A stretch of 6,850 nucleotides of DNA from an uncultured Clostridia bacterium (GTDB taxonomy: Bacteria > Bacillota > Clostridia > UMGS1810): positions 1 to 6,850 of the forward strand of contig CALGRC010000145.1 of NCBI GenBank assembly GCA_937959315.1, read 5' to 3'. Every line of letters begins with the position of its first letter. The first letter of the stretch is position 1. A program made the translations under genes and the position numbers. Positions 1 through 6,792 of this stretch are shown piece after piece. The notes beneath the pieces are model-generated. The model searched no databases and had not been told where the DNA came from. It saw only the letters and a program-made list of their open reading frames with translations.

Positions 1-192
1 TTTCTTGACGCCATTGCCGGCGGCGGCGGGATTATCTCGGTCCCTGCGTACCTGCTGGCGGGGCTTCCCATGCACATGGCTCTGGCCACCAACAAAATTT
101 CTTCGTCCCTGGGGCTTCTGGCCTCCTGTGGGCGGTACATCAAGAACGGTTATGTCCACTGGCGCCTGGCCCTGGCGGGCAGCTATCTGGGT
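1..192 (+). other. TauE/SafE (TSUP) family transporter N-terminal fragment
   Basis: The translation starts FLDAIAGGGGIISVPAYLLA and continues through GLPMHMALATNKISSSLG and a GYVHW segment to LAGSYLG. The D-A-x-x-GGGG, P-x-x-L-x-x-G and ALATNK-x-SSSLG motifs are the hallmark N-terminal half-repeat of TSUP membrane proteins, a family that includes sulfite/organosulfonate exporters. In that family more transmembrane helices should follow LAGSYLG, and a complete protein is roughly 250 residues. Here homology stops after only about 64 residues and the frame runs into surface-protein sequence. Hand-counted GC is about 63% over bases 1-180, against roughly 47-60% in sampled stretches further on. 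The family recognition is from memory of the motif and is firm; the substrate cannot be assigned. This piece alone could not transport anything. Confidence 0.8.
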
Positions 193-3100
193 ACATTGGA
201 CGGCAGCGGGTTTACCATTTCGGCGGAGGGATCTAATGATGGGAGCTATGGCAGCCTGTACCGCATTTGGGTCACCGGCGATATCGGCGACCTCACAGAC
301 CTGCCCATTAGCGGTTCCGGGCTGACGTTGTATGTGTCGGAGACCGGGAAAGTGGGAGATATCAGCACTCTTGGGACCGGCAATGTAACTGTGTACAATG
401 AAGGGCAGATTGGCAATATCACCAATGCATCCCACGTGTATGTATATGCCAATACCGGCGCCATTGGGAATGTCACTTCGGAGGATGGCGGCATCTATAT
501 TGGTTCCAACAATAAGTCGGCGGCTACGGCGGAAGAATTTATTGGAAACGAGGGCGGCACCATCGGCAACCTGTCGGCGGGGCAGTCCATCAGCATCTAC
601 CGCAATACCGGCGCCATCGGGGATGTCACTTCTGAAACCGGCGGCCTTACGGTGGGCAACAACAATGATACAGAGGTTTATCAATACAACACCAACAGCG
701 GCACCATTGGCGGGATTACGACAAAGACCAATGTGACCATTTACGGGAATACCGAAACCGGCCGCATTGCGGTTGGAAAAGCCATTACATCTGGATCAAG
801 CGTTACCCTGTACGGCAATGCGGGGCAGATTGGCGATGTGAGCGGTACTTCTGTTGCGGTTGGATACAGCAACCGGACTGAGGACGACGGCAAGGGTGCG
901 ATGGGCAATACCGGTACCATTGGCAGCCTGTCCTCTACAGGCGGCATTTCTGTTTACCGCAATGCAGAAACCGGCGTCATCGGCGATGTCACAGCGGCTT
1001 CGAGCGTTACCATTGGCAGCAGCAACGCAAGCTACAGCAGCTATACCAGCAATTTCGGCCAGATTGGGGACATCACATCGGAAACGGCTGGTGTAAGCAT
1101 ATATGGTACCGGCAATGCGGGCAGCATTGAGGATGTGACGGCGGAAACGACCGTGACAATTGGTTCTACAACGGTATTGAATCAAAATGATATTGGGAAT
1201 ATCACGGCAAAAAGCTCGGTTTCCATCTATTCAGAGCAAGCGGAAATCGGCGATATCCTGCGCGACGGCCCGGTTGCATACAATGTGACCATTGGTTCGG
1301 CTGCGGCACCAAACAAGGCAAATATTGGGAACATCACCAATGCTGCCGCAACCGTTACCGGGTATACACTGGGGACTGTGGGGACGGTTACGGCAAAGAC
1401 CAACAGCCTGCTGCTGGCAGAGGCAGCCGGGACGGGCGACGTCATTACCGCCGATGGTGCCTTTACCATTTCGGCGGATGCAGATGGCAGCATGACGGTG
1501 AGCACCCTTTCCGGGCAGACGTTTGCACCAAATTCCAAATTGGTGCTGACCGCGGCCAGCAATGTCACGTTTGGCGGGGAAAACCCGGTTGCGCTGTCCA
1601 GCGTACAGGGGACGGGCGCCCAGAAATTCTATGACCCGGAAGGGATTGCCACCATTGGCAGTATCACCTCCAATGGCAATGTGTATCTGGGCGATAATAC
1701 AGATTTGTTTGCCGGTACGGTAACCGGCGACATTTCGGGTACAACGGTCTACCTGGGCAGCAGCTCCAGCGCGCCCACATGGTACTTCCCCGGAAAAGTG
1801 CTGGGGAATATCAATGCTACCAGCGGCTGCTATATCTATAATATTGGTACGGTCGGGACGCAGGGGAGCACTGCCATTACCAATACCGGTTCCAATTTGA
1901 GTATCACCAACGGCGTAAGCGGGAATGCGGAAAGCGCCGGGACGATATACAGCGACGCCATTTCAGACGGCAATGCAACCACAGTTTCGCTGTCCAACAA
2001 TACCGGCAGCCTGTTTGCAGGCAGCATTGCCAACCGGACGGGCGGCGGCGTAACGGTGACCAATAACGGCCAGCCTATGGCAGGGGATATTTCCAACGAT
2101 GGCATTGGCCTGCTGTCGCTGGGCGGCAGCCAGACAGAAAACAGCTTGCAGTTTACGGGCGCAGTCAGTACGCAGGGCAATGTGTCTATCGGCGGCAATA
2201 TCGGGCCGAACGAAGCTGCTTCGGCAATAGAAATTACGGTTGCAGACGGCGCTGCCATTAGTGTGGGCAATTATGCAGTTTATGTAAAGGCAGTCCCGCA
2301 TCCGGAATCTGCTGCTGTTTCCATGTTGACAGTAAGTTCCTCTGCTACTACAGCAGGCAAAAATACCATTGATTTGACAGCATTACCCAGCGGTTTGCAG
2401 GTTGGCAAAGCCTGTGGAGCCGGTACAACTGTGCTGCTACCGGATAATGGGCAGGAAAGCCCGGTTGACGGCAAGTTGGTGACGGCGACGGGCAATCGAG
2501 TGACAAATGGTGCGGAAGTTGCCGGTGTTGACGCCTATTATGCCGGTGGGACGCTGATTGTGGAAGAAGGCGTGACGGTCAGTGAAGGCAAGACGCTGAC
2601 GCTGACCTATAACAGCTCGGTATCGCTGTACAATTCCGGCACCATTGGCGATATCCGCTACAATGGCGGCGGGACGCTGACCATCTATAATATCGGGGAA
2701 CATGCATCGGTTGGGGATATCCAATCCAACGGTTCTGTGATCGTGCATATGAACGAGGGCGCTATTGGGGATATCATAGCCACTACGGCGGTTACGGTGG
2801 GTGTTGTCAATAAAGCGGCTGACGCAGCGGCAGATGCCAATGCCACGGTTGGGAAGGCGTATGCCTTTGGCAACGACGGCAGCATTGGCAGCCTGACGGC
2901 AAAATCCAGTTCGGTGACCATTTACCGCAACAGCGCAGGTGCTGTCATTGGCGCGGTCACAGCCGGCACTACGGCGGCAGTTGGGCAAAACAGCGCCGCC
3001 TACCTTGCCTACAATCACAACGCGGGGCAGATTGGGGACATCACCGCTGCAGCGGCGGTATCTGTATATGGCCTTGGCGCGGATGGCAGCATAGAGGATA

Positions 3101-6100
3101 TCCAGGCCGGCGGCAACATTACCATCGGCGCATCAACGGCTGTCAACGGCGGTTATGCGCATAACCAGAACGATATCGGCGCTGTCACGGCGGCGGGCAC
3201 TGGTTCGGTCACGGTATACAACGGCGCTGCAGAAATCACTTCTGTTTCGTCAGGGACTGGCGGCATTTCCCTCTATGCCAACGCGGCAAACGGTTCTATT
3301 GGAGATGTGCACAGTGCCGGCGGCGCTATCACGGTCGGCGGACGGGATAAGACAGCGGCTAATGCCGCCGCAGTCATTGGCAACGAAGGCACGATTGGCG
3401 ATATTACATCAGATATCAACGCTGTAACGGTTTACCGCAATACAAACGCAGTCGGCAACGTAACTGCTGGCACTTCGGCAACCATTGGGCAAAACAGCAG
3501 CAATGCAGAGGTGACAGCATACACCACCAATACCGGATCGGTTGGTTCGGTTACGGCCGGGACTGCAGTATCCCTCTACGGCGCGGCGGGCGGCAGCGTT
3601 GCTATGCAGGAAAATGAAAAAGTGAGCGCGGTCACATCGGTGACGATTGGGTCTTCCACATTGCCGAATGAAAATGCCATAGGCCCTGTGGAGGCAGGTA
3701 CATCGGTTACCATCTACGGCGGCGAAAATGGGGAAATTGCAGATGTCACAGCCGACGCCGGTGTGTCCATCGGCGGCACTGCGGCACTCAATCAGGCGGA
3801 TATTGCGTCGGTTTATGCAGGGACTACAATGACCGTTTATACAGGTGAAACCGAAATTGGCGCTATGACAGCAAACAGCAGCCTGTATGTCAATGCCAAT
3901 GCCGGCACCATTGAGAGCCTGGAAAGCAAAACAGCAGGCATCAATATCGGTTCTTCCGGCAAAACGGCGGCCAATGCCGGCCTTGCAACTGGAAACAGCG
4001 GCACCATTGGCAATGCCGAAGCGGCAACAAGCATTGCGGTATACCGCAATACGGAAACCGGCGTGTTGGGCGATTTGACGGCAGGTACCTCGGTGGCCAT
4101 TGGGCAAAGTACAACCGATACGGCTATTTCAAGCTATAATACCAATAGCGGCGCCATTGGTTCGGTAACAAGCGGCACGTATGTTAATATCCATGGGAAC
4201 ACCGCAACCGGCCAGATTGCGACAGGCAGCGGGGAGTCGGTAACCACCGGCACCACGCTGACGGTGGGTAGCAGCACGAACGGCCAGAAAAATGAAGGCG
4301 TGATTGGCCCTGTGACGGTGGCGACAACAGCTACCATCAACAATGCGGGCACGATTGGGCCGGTGGTAATCAACGGGCAGAGCACCAGCAATCTATATGT
4401 ATACGATGGTGCAGAACGGGCGGATGTTCAGATAGATGCAGGGCTGCTCAATGTGTATGATATGACAGCCTCTGGCAGCCCAACGGTCAATGTGACTGCA
4501 TCGGGCGGTAAAATTGAAGTGATTGCAAACGAGGCAACGGGCGAGGTTCATGCGCAGGTGCATGTAACTGTCACCGACGGGTTGGCGGATGGCAAAAACG
4601 TGGTTGTCCGGGGGCAGCTGGCTACGGTTGTGCATAATGGCGCTGGTGATGTCATTATGGAATCGGCAGATACCACCATTGCAACGGTGGTAGAAAACGC
4701 AGCCGGTAAAGTGCTTGCCTATGGGGAAGCTGGGACAATTATCCAGCCGGAAGCCGGCACAGATGTTGCGCTGTCGCTGGCGCAGGTTAGCCCCGGTACT
4801 GTTGAGGTACGGCTGGTTTCTGCAAATGGAACGGCATTGTCAGCAGGTACTTTGACAATTGACAGCATTACAGGCGGCAGTATGGAAGAGGAAACCATTT
4901 CTATTGCAGGCGGCGGATTGTCTGAGCTGCTGGGCACCCTTTCGCTGGACACAACTGCGGCGGGAGAACGGGCTGTTGCGGTAACGGCAACCTATGCAAG
5001 AGCAACTGTGACAGGAAGCTTAACGGCGGCCATTCCGGCGTTGGTTGTACGGTCGGATACGGTATTTTTGACAGGGCAGGCAGATTTTGACGCTGCAAAA
5101 ACTGCTTTTGGCTGGGGCGATACCGTGACGGCACCGGCAGAATATCCGGTGCTGGCGGTGATGCCGGTGATAGACGAAGCATATGCACAGGATACGGTTA
5201 CTGTGCAGGTTGAGAATACAGCGGTTGCCAATGGCGTTGCTTTTGTTGCAGTGGACATGGCCGACAAGGTGGCGGGCAGTGTGGTTTCAGTCCCTGTTAC
5301 GGCTGCACTTTCCGGGTTCCCGGCCTATAACGGCGAGGCGGCGTATACGCTGACGGAAGCAGATGTCGCAAAACTGGATACAGAAAATGCCTATTATTAT
5401 GTGACATATCAATATATGGACGCTACAACCAAGGACAAGATTGTTCCAGTGGTGCAGGGGGAAAGTGTGCTGCTTGAAGAACCTGCTACCCGTACGGGTT
5501 ACACGTTCCTGGGCTGGTCAGATGGGACGGCGGTTTATACGGCCAATACAGAGTTTACACCGTCAGGTGATGTGTTATTGATTGCGCAGTGGGCGTCAAG
5601 CGCCAGTGGCCAAACCTATACTTTGACACTGGATATCAGCGGGAAGGGATCTGTTGTCCGGGTGGAGGATGGCCAGGAATTCCCCATTTCTTCAGGCACG
5701 AAATTTGCTGCCGGTACAGAGTTGACACTTCAAGCCAACTATACTGGCAATACCAAGTTCCGGCAGTGGAATGTAGACGGGGAAATTATCAGCGATAATC
5801 CTTTGGTAATTACGATGGATGCAGATAAAGATATCACTGCGAAGTTTTATCAGCGCAGTGCACAAATCACACGTCCAGGAGGTTCCGGCGGTCAAGGAGG
5901 CCAGGGCGGCGGGATTACGGTATCGGGATATGCCATTACGGTTGGCAGCACGGAACATGGTACGGTGAATGTGTCTGAAACTTCGGCTCAGCAAGGCGCC
6001 GTTGTAACGGTGACGGTACAACCAGATGAAGGTTACCGGTTGGGCAGCCTGGTGGTTTCTGATGCCGATGACACAGCATTGGAATTGGCAGAATTGGAAG

Positions 6101-6726
6101 ATGGCAGCTATACCTTTACAATGCCAGCTTCGCGTGTAACAGTGACTGCGGCTTTCCAGGAGATATCGGCGGAAAGCGTGCTCCCATTTGTGGATGTCGG
6201 TACAGAAGACTGGTTTTATCAGGCTGTACAGTACGCCTTTGACAATGGGTTGATGAATGGGATTTCTTCAGATACCTTTGGCCCTAACATGACAACCACC
6301 CGCGGGATGATAGTTACCATATTGTACCGTGTGGAAGGGGAACCGGCAGTGTCTGGCAATCCGTTTGCAGATGTGGAAGCAGGTGCATATTATGCAGACG
6401 CTGTTGCATGGGCGGCAGCCAATGCGATCGTTGAGGGGTATGGCAACGGTTTGTTTGGCCCGGATGACCATATCACACGTGAACAGCTTGCAGCAATTCT
6501 TTACCGGTATGCAGGGTATAAAGGGATTTATACAAGCGCCGGCGAGGGTATTGACCTGACTGTTTATACCGATTTTGATGAGATTTCTGCTTATGCCTTG
6601 TCAGCCCTGCAATGGATGGTTGGTTCTGGCTTATGTGAAGGAAAAGGCGATGGGGTGCTAGATCCGCAGGGAGATGCAACCCGTGCAGAGGCAGCGGCGA
6701 TGCTGCAACGGTATTTACAAAAGTAA
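1..6726 (+). CDS. Giant SLH-anchored repetitive surface protein, 5'-partial, fused at its N-terminus to a TauE/SafE transporter fragment
   Basis: The frame is open from base 1 to the TAA at 6724-6726, giving 2241 visible residues. The true start lies upstream, because the first codons (FLDAIAGGGG) already sit inside a conserved transporter motif. The ATG at 70 falls in the same conserved segment; a GGGG run six bases before it is only a weak ribosome-site candidate. Domains in order: TSUP fragment (1-192), repeat block 1 (271-1440, degenerate to about 2280), non-repeat island (2281-2580), repeat block 2 (2581-4365), unassigned beta-rich region (4366-5388), three InlB-like repeats (5389-6165) and three SLH domains (6181-6717). 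The repeat and SLH parts are typical of exported proteins held non-covalently on the cell wall. Cysteine is very rare, and acidic residues clearly outnumber Lys/Arg, as expected outside the cell. No catalytic motif was recognised. An adhesin or structural surface role is inferred; the ligand is unknown. The continuous coding of the SLH portion is secure, but whether the first 192 bases belong to this gene is doubtful. Confidence 0.85.
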   Translation, partial: FLDAIAGGGGIISVPAYLLAGLPMHMALATNKISSSLGLLASCGRYIKNGYVHWRLALAGSYLGTLDGSGFTISAEGSNDGSYGSLYRIWVTGDIGDLTDLPISGSGLTLYVSETGKVGDISTLGTGNVTVYNEGQIGNITNASHVYVYANTGAIGNVTSEDGGIYIGSNNKSAATAEEFIGNEGGTIGNLSAGQSISIYRNTGAIGDVTSETGGLTVGNNNDTEVYQYNTNSGTIGGITTKTNVTIYGNTETGRIAVGKAITSGSSVTLYGNAGQIGDVSGTSVAVGYSNRTEDDGKGAMGNTGTIGSLSSTGGISVYRNAETGVIGDVTAASSVTIGSSNASYSSYTSNFGQIGDITSETAGVSIYGTGNAGSIEDVTAETTVTIGSTTVLNQNDIGNITAKSSVSIYSEQAEIGDILRDGPVAYNVTIGSAAAPNKANIGNITNAAATVTGYTLGTVGTVTAKTNSLLLAEAAGTGDVITADGAFTISADADGSMTVSTLSGQTFAPNSKLVLTAASNVTFGGENPVALSSVQGTGAQKFYDPEGIATIGSITSNGNVYLGDNTDLFAGTVTGDISGTTVYLGSSSSAPTWYFPGKVLGNINATSGCYIYNIGTVGTQGSTAITNTGSNLSITNGVSGNAESAGTIYSDAISDGNATTVSLSNNTGSLFAGSIANRTGGGVTVTNNGQPMAGDISNDGIGLLSLGGSQTENSLQFTGAVSTQGNVSIGGNIGPNEAASAIEITVADGAAISVGNYAVYVKAVPHPESAAVSMLTVSSSATTAGKNTIDLTALPSGLQVGKACGAGTTVLLPDNGQESPVDGKLVTATGNRVTNGAEVAGVDAYYAGGTLIVEEGVTVSEGKTLTLTYNSSVSLYNSGTIGDIRYNGGGTLTIYNIGEHASVGDIQSNGSVIVHMNEGAIGDIIATTAVTVGVVNKAADAAADANATVGKAYAFGNDGSIGSLTAKSSSVTIYRNSAGAVIGAVTAGTTAAVGQNSAAYLAYNHNAGQIGDITAAAAVSVYGLGADGSIEDIQAGGNITIGASTAVNGGYAHNQNDIGAVTAAGTGSVTVYNGAAEITSVSSGTGGISLYANAANGSIGDVHSAGGAITVGGRDKTAANAAAVIGNEGTIGDITSDINAVTVYRNTNAVGNVTAGTSATIGQNSSNAEVTAYTTNTGSVGSVTAGTAVSLYGAAGGSVAMQENEKVSAVTSVTIGSSTLPNENAIGPVEAGTSVTIYGGENGEIADVTADAGVSIGGTAALNQADIASVYAGTTMTVYTGETEIGAMTANSSLYVNANAGTIESLESKTAGINIGSSGKTAANAGLATGNSGTIGNAEAATSIAVYRNTETGVLGDLTAGTSVAIGQSTTDTAISSYNTNSGAIGSVTSGTYVNIHGNTATGQIATGSGESVTTGTTLTVGSSTNGQKNEGVIGPVTVATTATINNAGTIGPVVINGQSTSNLYVYDGAERADVQIDAGLLNVYDMTASGSPTVNVTASGGKIEVIANEATGEVHAQVHVTVTDGLADGKNVVVRGQLATVVHNGAGDVIMESADTTIATVVENAAGKVLAYGEAGTIIQPEAGTDVALSLAQVSPGTVEVRLVSANGTALSAGTLTIDSITGGSMEEETISIAGGGLSELLGTLSLDTTAAGERAVAVTATYARATVTGSLTAAIPALVVRSDTVFLTGQADFDAAKTAFGWGDTVTAPAEYPVLAVMPVIDEAYAQDTVTVQVENTAVANGVAFVAVDMADKVAGSVVSVPVTAALSGFPAYNGEAAYTLTEADVAKLDTENAYYYVTYQYMDATTKDKIVPVVQGESVLLEEPATRTGYTFLGWSDGTAVYTANTEFTPSGDVLLIAQWASSASGQTYTLTLDISGKGSVVRVEDGQEFPISSGTKFAAGTELTLQANYTGNTKFRQWNVDGEIISDNPLVITMDADKDITAKFYQRSAQITRPGGSGGQGGQGGGITVSGYAITVGSTEHGTVNVSETSAQQGAVVTVTVQPDEGYRLGSLVVSDADDTALELAELEDGSYTFTMPASRVTVTAAFQEISAESVLPFVDVGTEDWFYQAVQYAFDNGLMNGISSDTFGPNMTTTRGMIVTILYRVEGEPAVSGNPFADVEAGAYYADAVAWAAANAIVEGYGNGLFGPDDHITREQLAAILYRYAGYKGIYTSAGEGIDLTVYTDFDEISAYALSALQWMVGSGLCEGKGDGVLDPQGDATRAEAAAMLQRYLQK
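271..1440 (+). repeat. Repeat block 1: predicted beta-helix units with IGDV/IGDI-type core
   Basis: Short protein repeats of about 18-35 residues each contain a core of the form (I/V)-G-(D/N/S)-(V/I/L). Examples are DIGDL, KVGDI, QIGNI, AIGNV, TIGNL, AIGDV, TIGGI, QIGDV, TIGSL, VIGDV, QIGDI, SIEDV, DIGNI, EIGDI and NIGNI. Between cores lies a hydrophobic beta strand of two alternating flavours, one ending in IY (VTIYGN, SISIYRN) and one ending in IG (VTIGSS, IYIGSN). Alternating small/hydrophobic residues, regular Gly/Asn turns and near absence of Pro and charged residues suggest a right-handed parallel beta-helix stalk. At DNA level bases 451-480 and 604-633 match at 27 of 30 positions, the mismatches being single-base changes, which indicates expansion by tandem duplication. 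The fold is inferred; the repeats are directly visible. Confidence 0.8.
1441..2280 (+). repeat. Degenerate continuation of repeat block 1
   Basis: The strict IGDV rhythm fades but related units persist: TIGSI near 1651, TVTGDI near 1717, VLGNI near 1798, plus VYLG strands near 1681 and 1747. Gly/Asn/Ser/Thr-rich strands such as ITNTGS, VSLSNNTGS and VTVTNNG follow. It is still best read as beta-solenoid coils, older or under looser constraint than the flanking blocks. One of the few cysteines of the surface portion lies here (TSGCYIYN, near 1828). No separate domain was recognised. Confidence 0.5.
2281..2580 (+). other. Non-repetitive island between the two repeat blocks
   Basis: About 100 residues lack the IGDV core and have a different composition. 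The segment includes a Pro/His-containing stretch (AVPHPES), the strand TIDLTALPSG, a Cys (GKACGAG), DNGQESPVDGKL and finally a YYAGGTLIVEEGVTVSEGK stretch. The last piece resembles the entry cap of beta-helix proteins, where a LIVEEGVTV-like strand precedes the first coil. The island may therefore close one solenoid and open the next. I do not recognise a named domain. Confidence 0.45.
2581..4365 (+). repeat. Repeat block 2: ordered IY/IG alternating beta-helix units
   Basis: About 25 further units have cores such as TIGDI, SVGDI, AIGDI, SIGSL, VIGAV, QIGDI, SIEDI, DIGAV, SIGDV, TIGDI, AVGNV, SVGSV, AIGPV, EIADV, TIESL, VLGDL, AIGSV, VIGPV and TIGPV. Strands again alternate between IY-type (VTIYRN, VSVYGL, VTVYNG, VTIYGG) and IG-type (VTVGVV, VTIGSS, VSIGGT, VAIGQS). 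Landmarks recur in a fixed order: a KTAANA segment with GN-x-GTIG, then VYRN, then an IGQN strand, an YNTNSG-like turn and a YG strand. This mirrors block 1, so the block looks like a large-scale duplication with later divergence. A stalk role is inferred. The last clear units end near VIGPV and TIGPV. Confidence 0.8.
4366..5388 (+). other. Unassigned beta-rich region between stalk and C-terminal modules
   Basis: Roughly 340 residues lack the IGDV repeat. The first third (to about 4740) still shows strand-and-turn sequence such as NLYVYDG, LLNVYDM and ATVVHNGAGDV, probably the capping end of the solenoid. The middle (4800-5040) contains LTIDSITGG, SISIAGGG-like and TVTGSLTAAI strands that could form an immunoglobulin-like fold. 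The last third (5041-5388) carries more Asp/Ala/Tyr (FLTGQADFDAAKTAFGWGD, VIDEAYAQDTVTVQV, YTLTEADVAKLD). No family was recognised and no active site is apparent. Confidence 0.4.
5389..5592 (+). other. Flg_new/InlB B-repeat-type domain (Listeria-Bacteroides repeat)
   Basis: The segment has the classic order of this small beta-grasp-like surface repeat: a strand around VTYQYMD, a short basic insert, the GESVLLEEPATRTGYTFLGW core, then a T-P-x-GDVLLIAQW ending. The G-Y-T-F-x-G-W and final A-x-W signatures are diagnostic. Such repeats are common in extracellular proteins of Firmicutes and Bacteroidetes, often as spacers or protein-interaction modules. The length of about 68 residues is normal for the family. 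Confidence 0.85.
5614..5853 (+). other. Divergent InlB B-repeat-like domain 1
   Basis: The sequence runs from YTLTLDISGKGSV through GTKFAAGTELTLQANY, then FRQWNVDG and VITMDADKDITAKF. The pattern of a G-x-G-S-V strand, a G-T-x-x-x-L-x-A strand, an F-x-x-W-x-x-DG core and a final M-D-x-D-K-x-I-T-A-x-F strand is the standard divergent InlB-type (bacterial repeat) module. It usually sits in tandem just before SLH or other cell-wall anchors, as it does here. Confidence 0.8.
5854..5928 (+). other. Gly/Gln-rich flexible linker
   Basis: After QRSAQITRPG the protein has GGSGGQGGQGGG, a low-complexity run of Gly with Gln, before the next beta domain begins near YAITV. It is most simply a flexible hinge between the two divergent InlB-like modules. 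Confidence 0.7.
5929..6165 (+). other. Divergent InlB B-repeat-like domain 2
   Basis: YAITVGSTEHGTVNVSET is followed by GAVVTVTVQPDEGYRLGSL and a final TFTMPASRVTVTAAF strand. The motifs H-G-x-V, V-x-P-x-x-GY-x-L and F-x-MP-x-x-x-V-x-V-x-A-x-F are the recurring signature of this extracellular repeat. It directly precedes the SLH triplet and probably acts as the neck lifting the protein off the wall. Confidence 0.85.
6181..6717 (+). other. Three tandem SLH domains (cell-wall anchor)
   Basis: SLH1 spans about 6181-6345 (LPFVDV, DWFYQAVQYAFDNGLMNG, FGPNMTTTRGM, ILYRVEGEP). SLH2 spans about 6358-6525 (NPFADV, YYADAVAWAAANAIVEGYG, LFGPDDHITREQLAAILYRY). SLH3 spans about 6568-6717 (TDFDEISAYALSALQWMVGSGL, GDATRAEAAAMLQRYL). 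Three SLH units form the usual trimeric prong that binds secondary cell-wall polymers, typically pyruvylated. The ITRAE-like motif is TTRGM in SLH1, ITREQ in SLH2 and ATRAE in SLH3, so each keeps the Arg while SLH1 is the most divergent. The protein stops six bases after SLH3, so the anchor is at the extreme C-terminus. Confidence 0.95.
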
Positions 6727-6744
6727 ATCATAAAAAGCAAAACG

Positions 6745-6775
6745 ACAGCCCGGCGAAAGAATTTCGCCGGGCTGT
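6745..6775 (+). terminator. Intrinsic (rho-independent) terminator of the surface-protein gene
   Basis: A perfect 14-bp inverted repeat (ACAGCCCGGCGAAA at 6745-6758 and its exact complement at 6762-6775) encloses a three-base GAA loop. The next bases, TTATTTA, provide a moderately U-rich tail. The hairpin begins 18 bases after the stop codon. An A-rich run upstream (6730-6742) would serve as a U-tract on the opposite strand, so termination could be bidirectional. Confidence 0.92.
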
Positions 6776-6786
6776 TTATTTACTTG

Positions 6787-6792
6787 TATAAT
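6787..6792 (+). promoter_or_regulatory. Possible -10 box (TATAAT) downstream of the terminator
   Basis: An exact TATAAT is found 11 bases past the terminator stem, preceded by TTG. At 16-18 bp upstream there is no recognisable -35 hexamer, because that position falls in the terminator arm. It could drive a gene beyond the window's right edge, but a chance match in AT-rich sequence is equally likely. Confidence 0.2.

Noticed and set aside
70..72. ATG at 70 as the true start codon
   Set aside because: It lies within the conserved TSUP motif between GLP and HMALATNK, and coding sequence with family similarity extends upstream to base 1; the start must lie before the window.
3409..4107. Long minus-strand open frame (232 codons) opposite repeat block 2, and similar antisense frames at 2437-3018 and 1836-2270
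   Set aside because: These are shadows of the plus-strand repeats; their translations are rich in Cys, His and Arg, show no domain, and follow the repeat rhythm of the real gene.
271..4365. Regularly spaced short repeats considered as a CRISPR array
   Set aside because: The repeats are degenerate, vary in spacing, keep a single reading frame and encode conserved protein motifs, so they are protein repeats.
4671..4692. Inverted repeat TACCACC / GGTGGTA with an 8-base loop inside the coding region
   Set aside because: A 7-bp stem with no U-tract, well within a continuous reading frame; expected by chance in Thr/Val-rich coding sequence.
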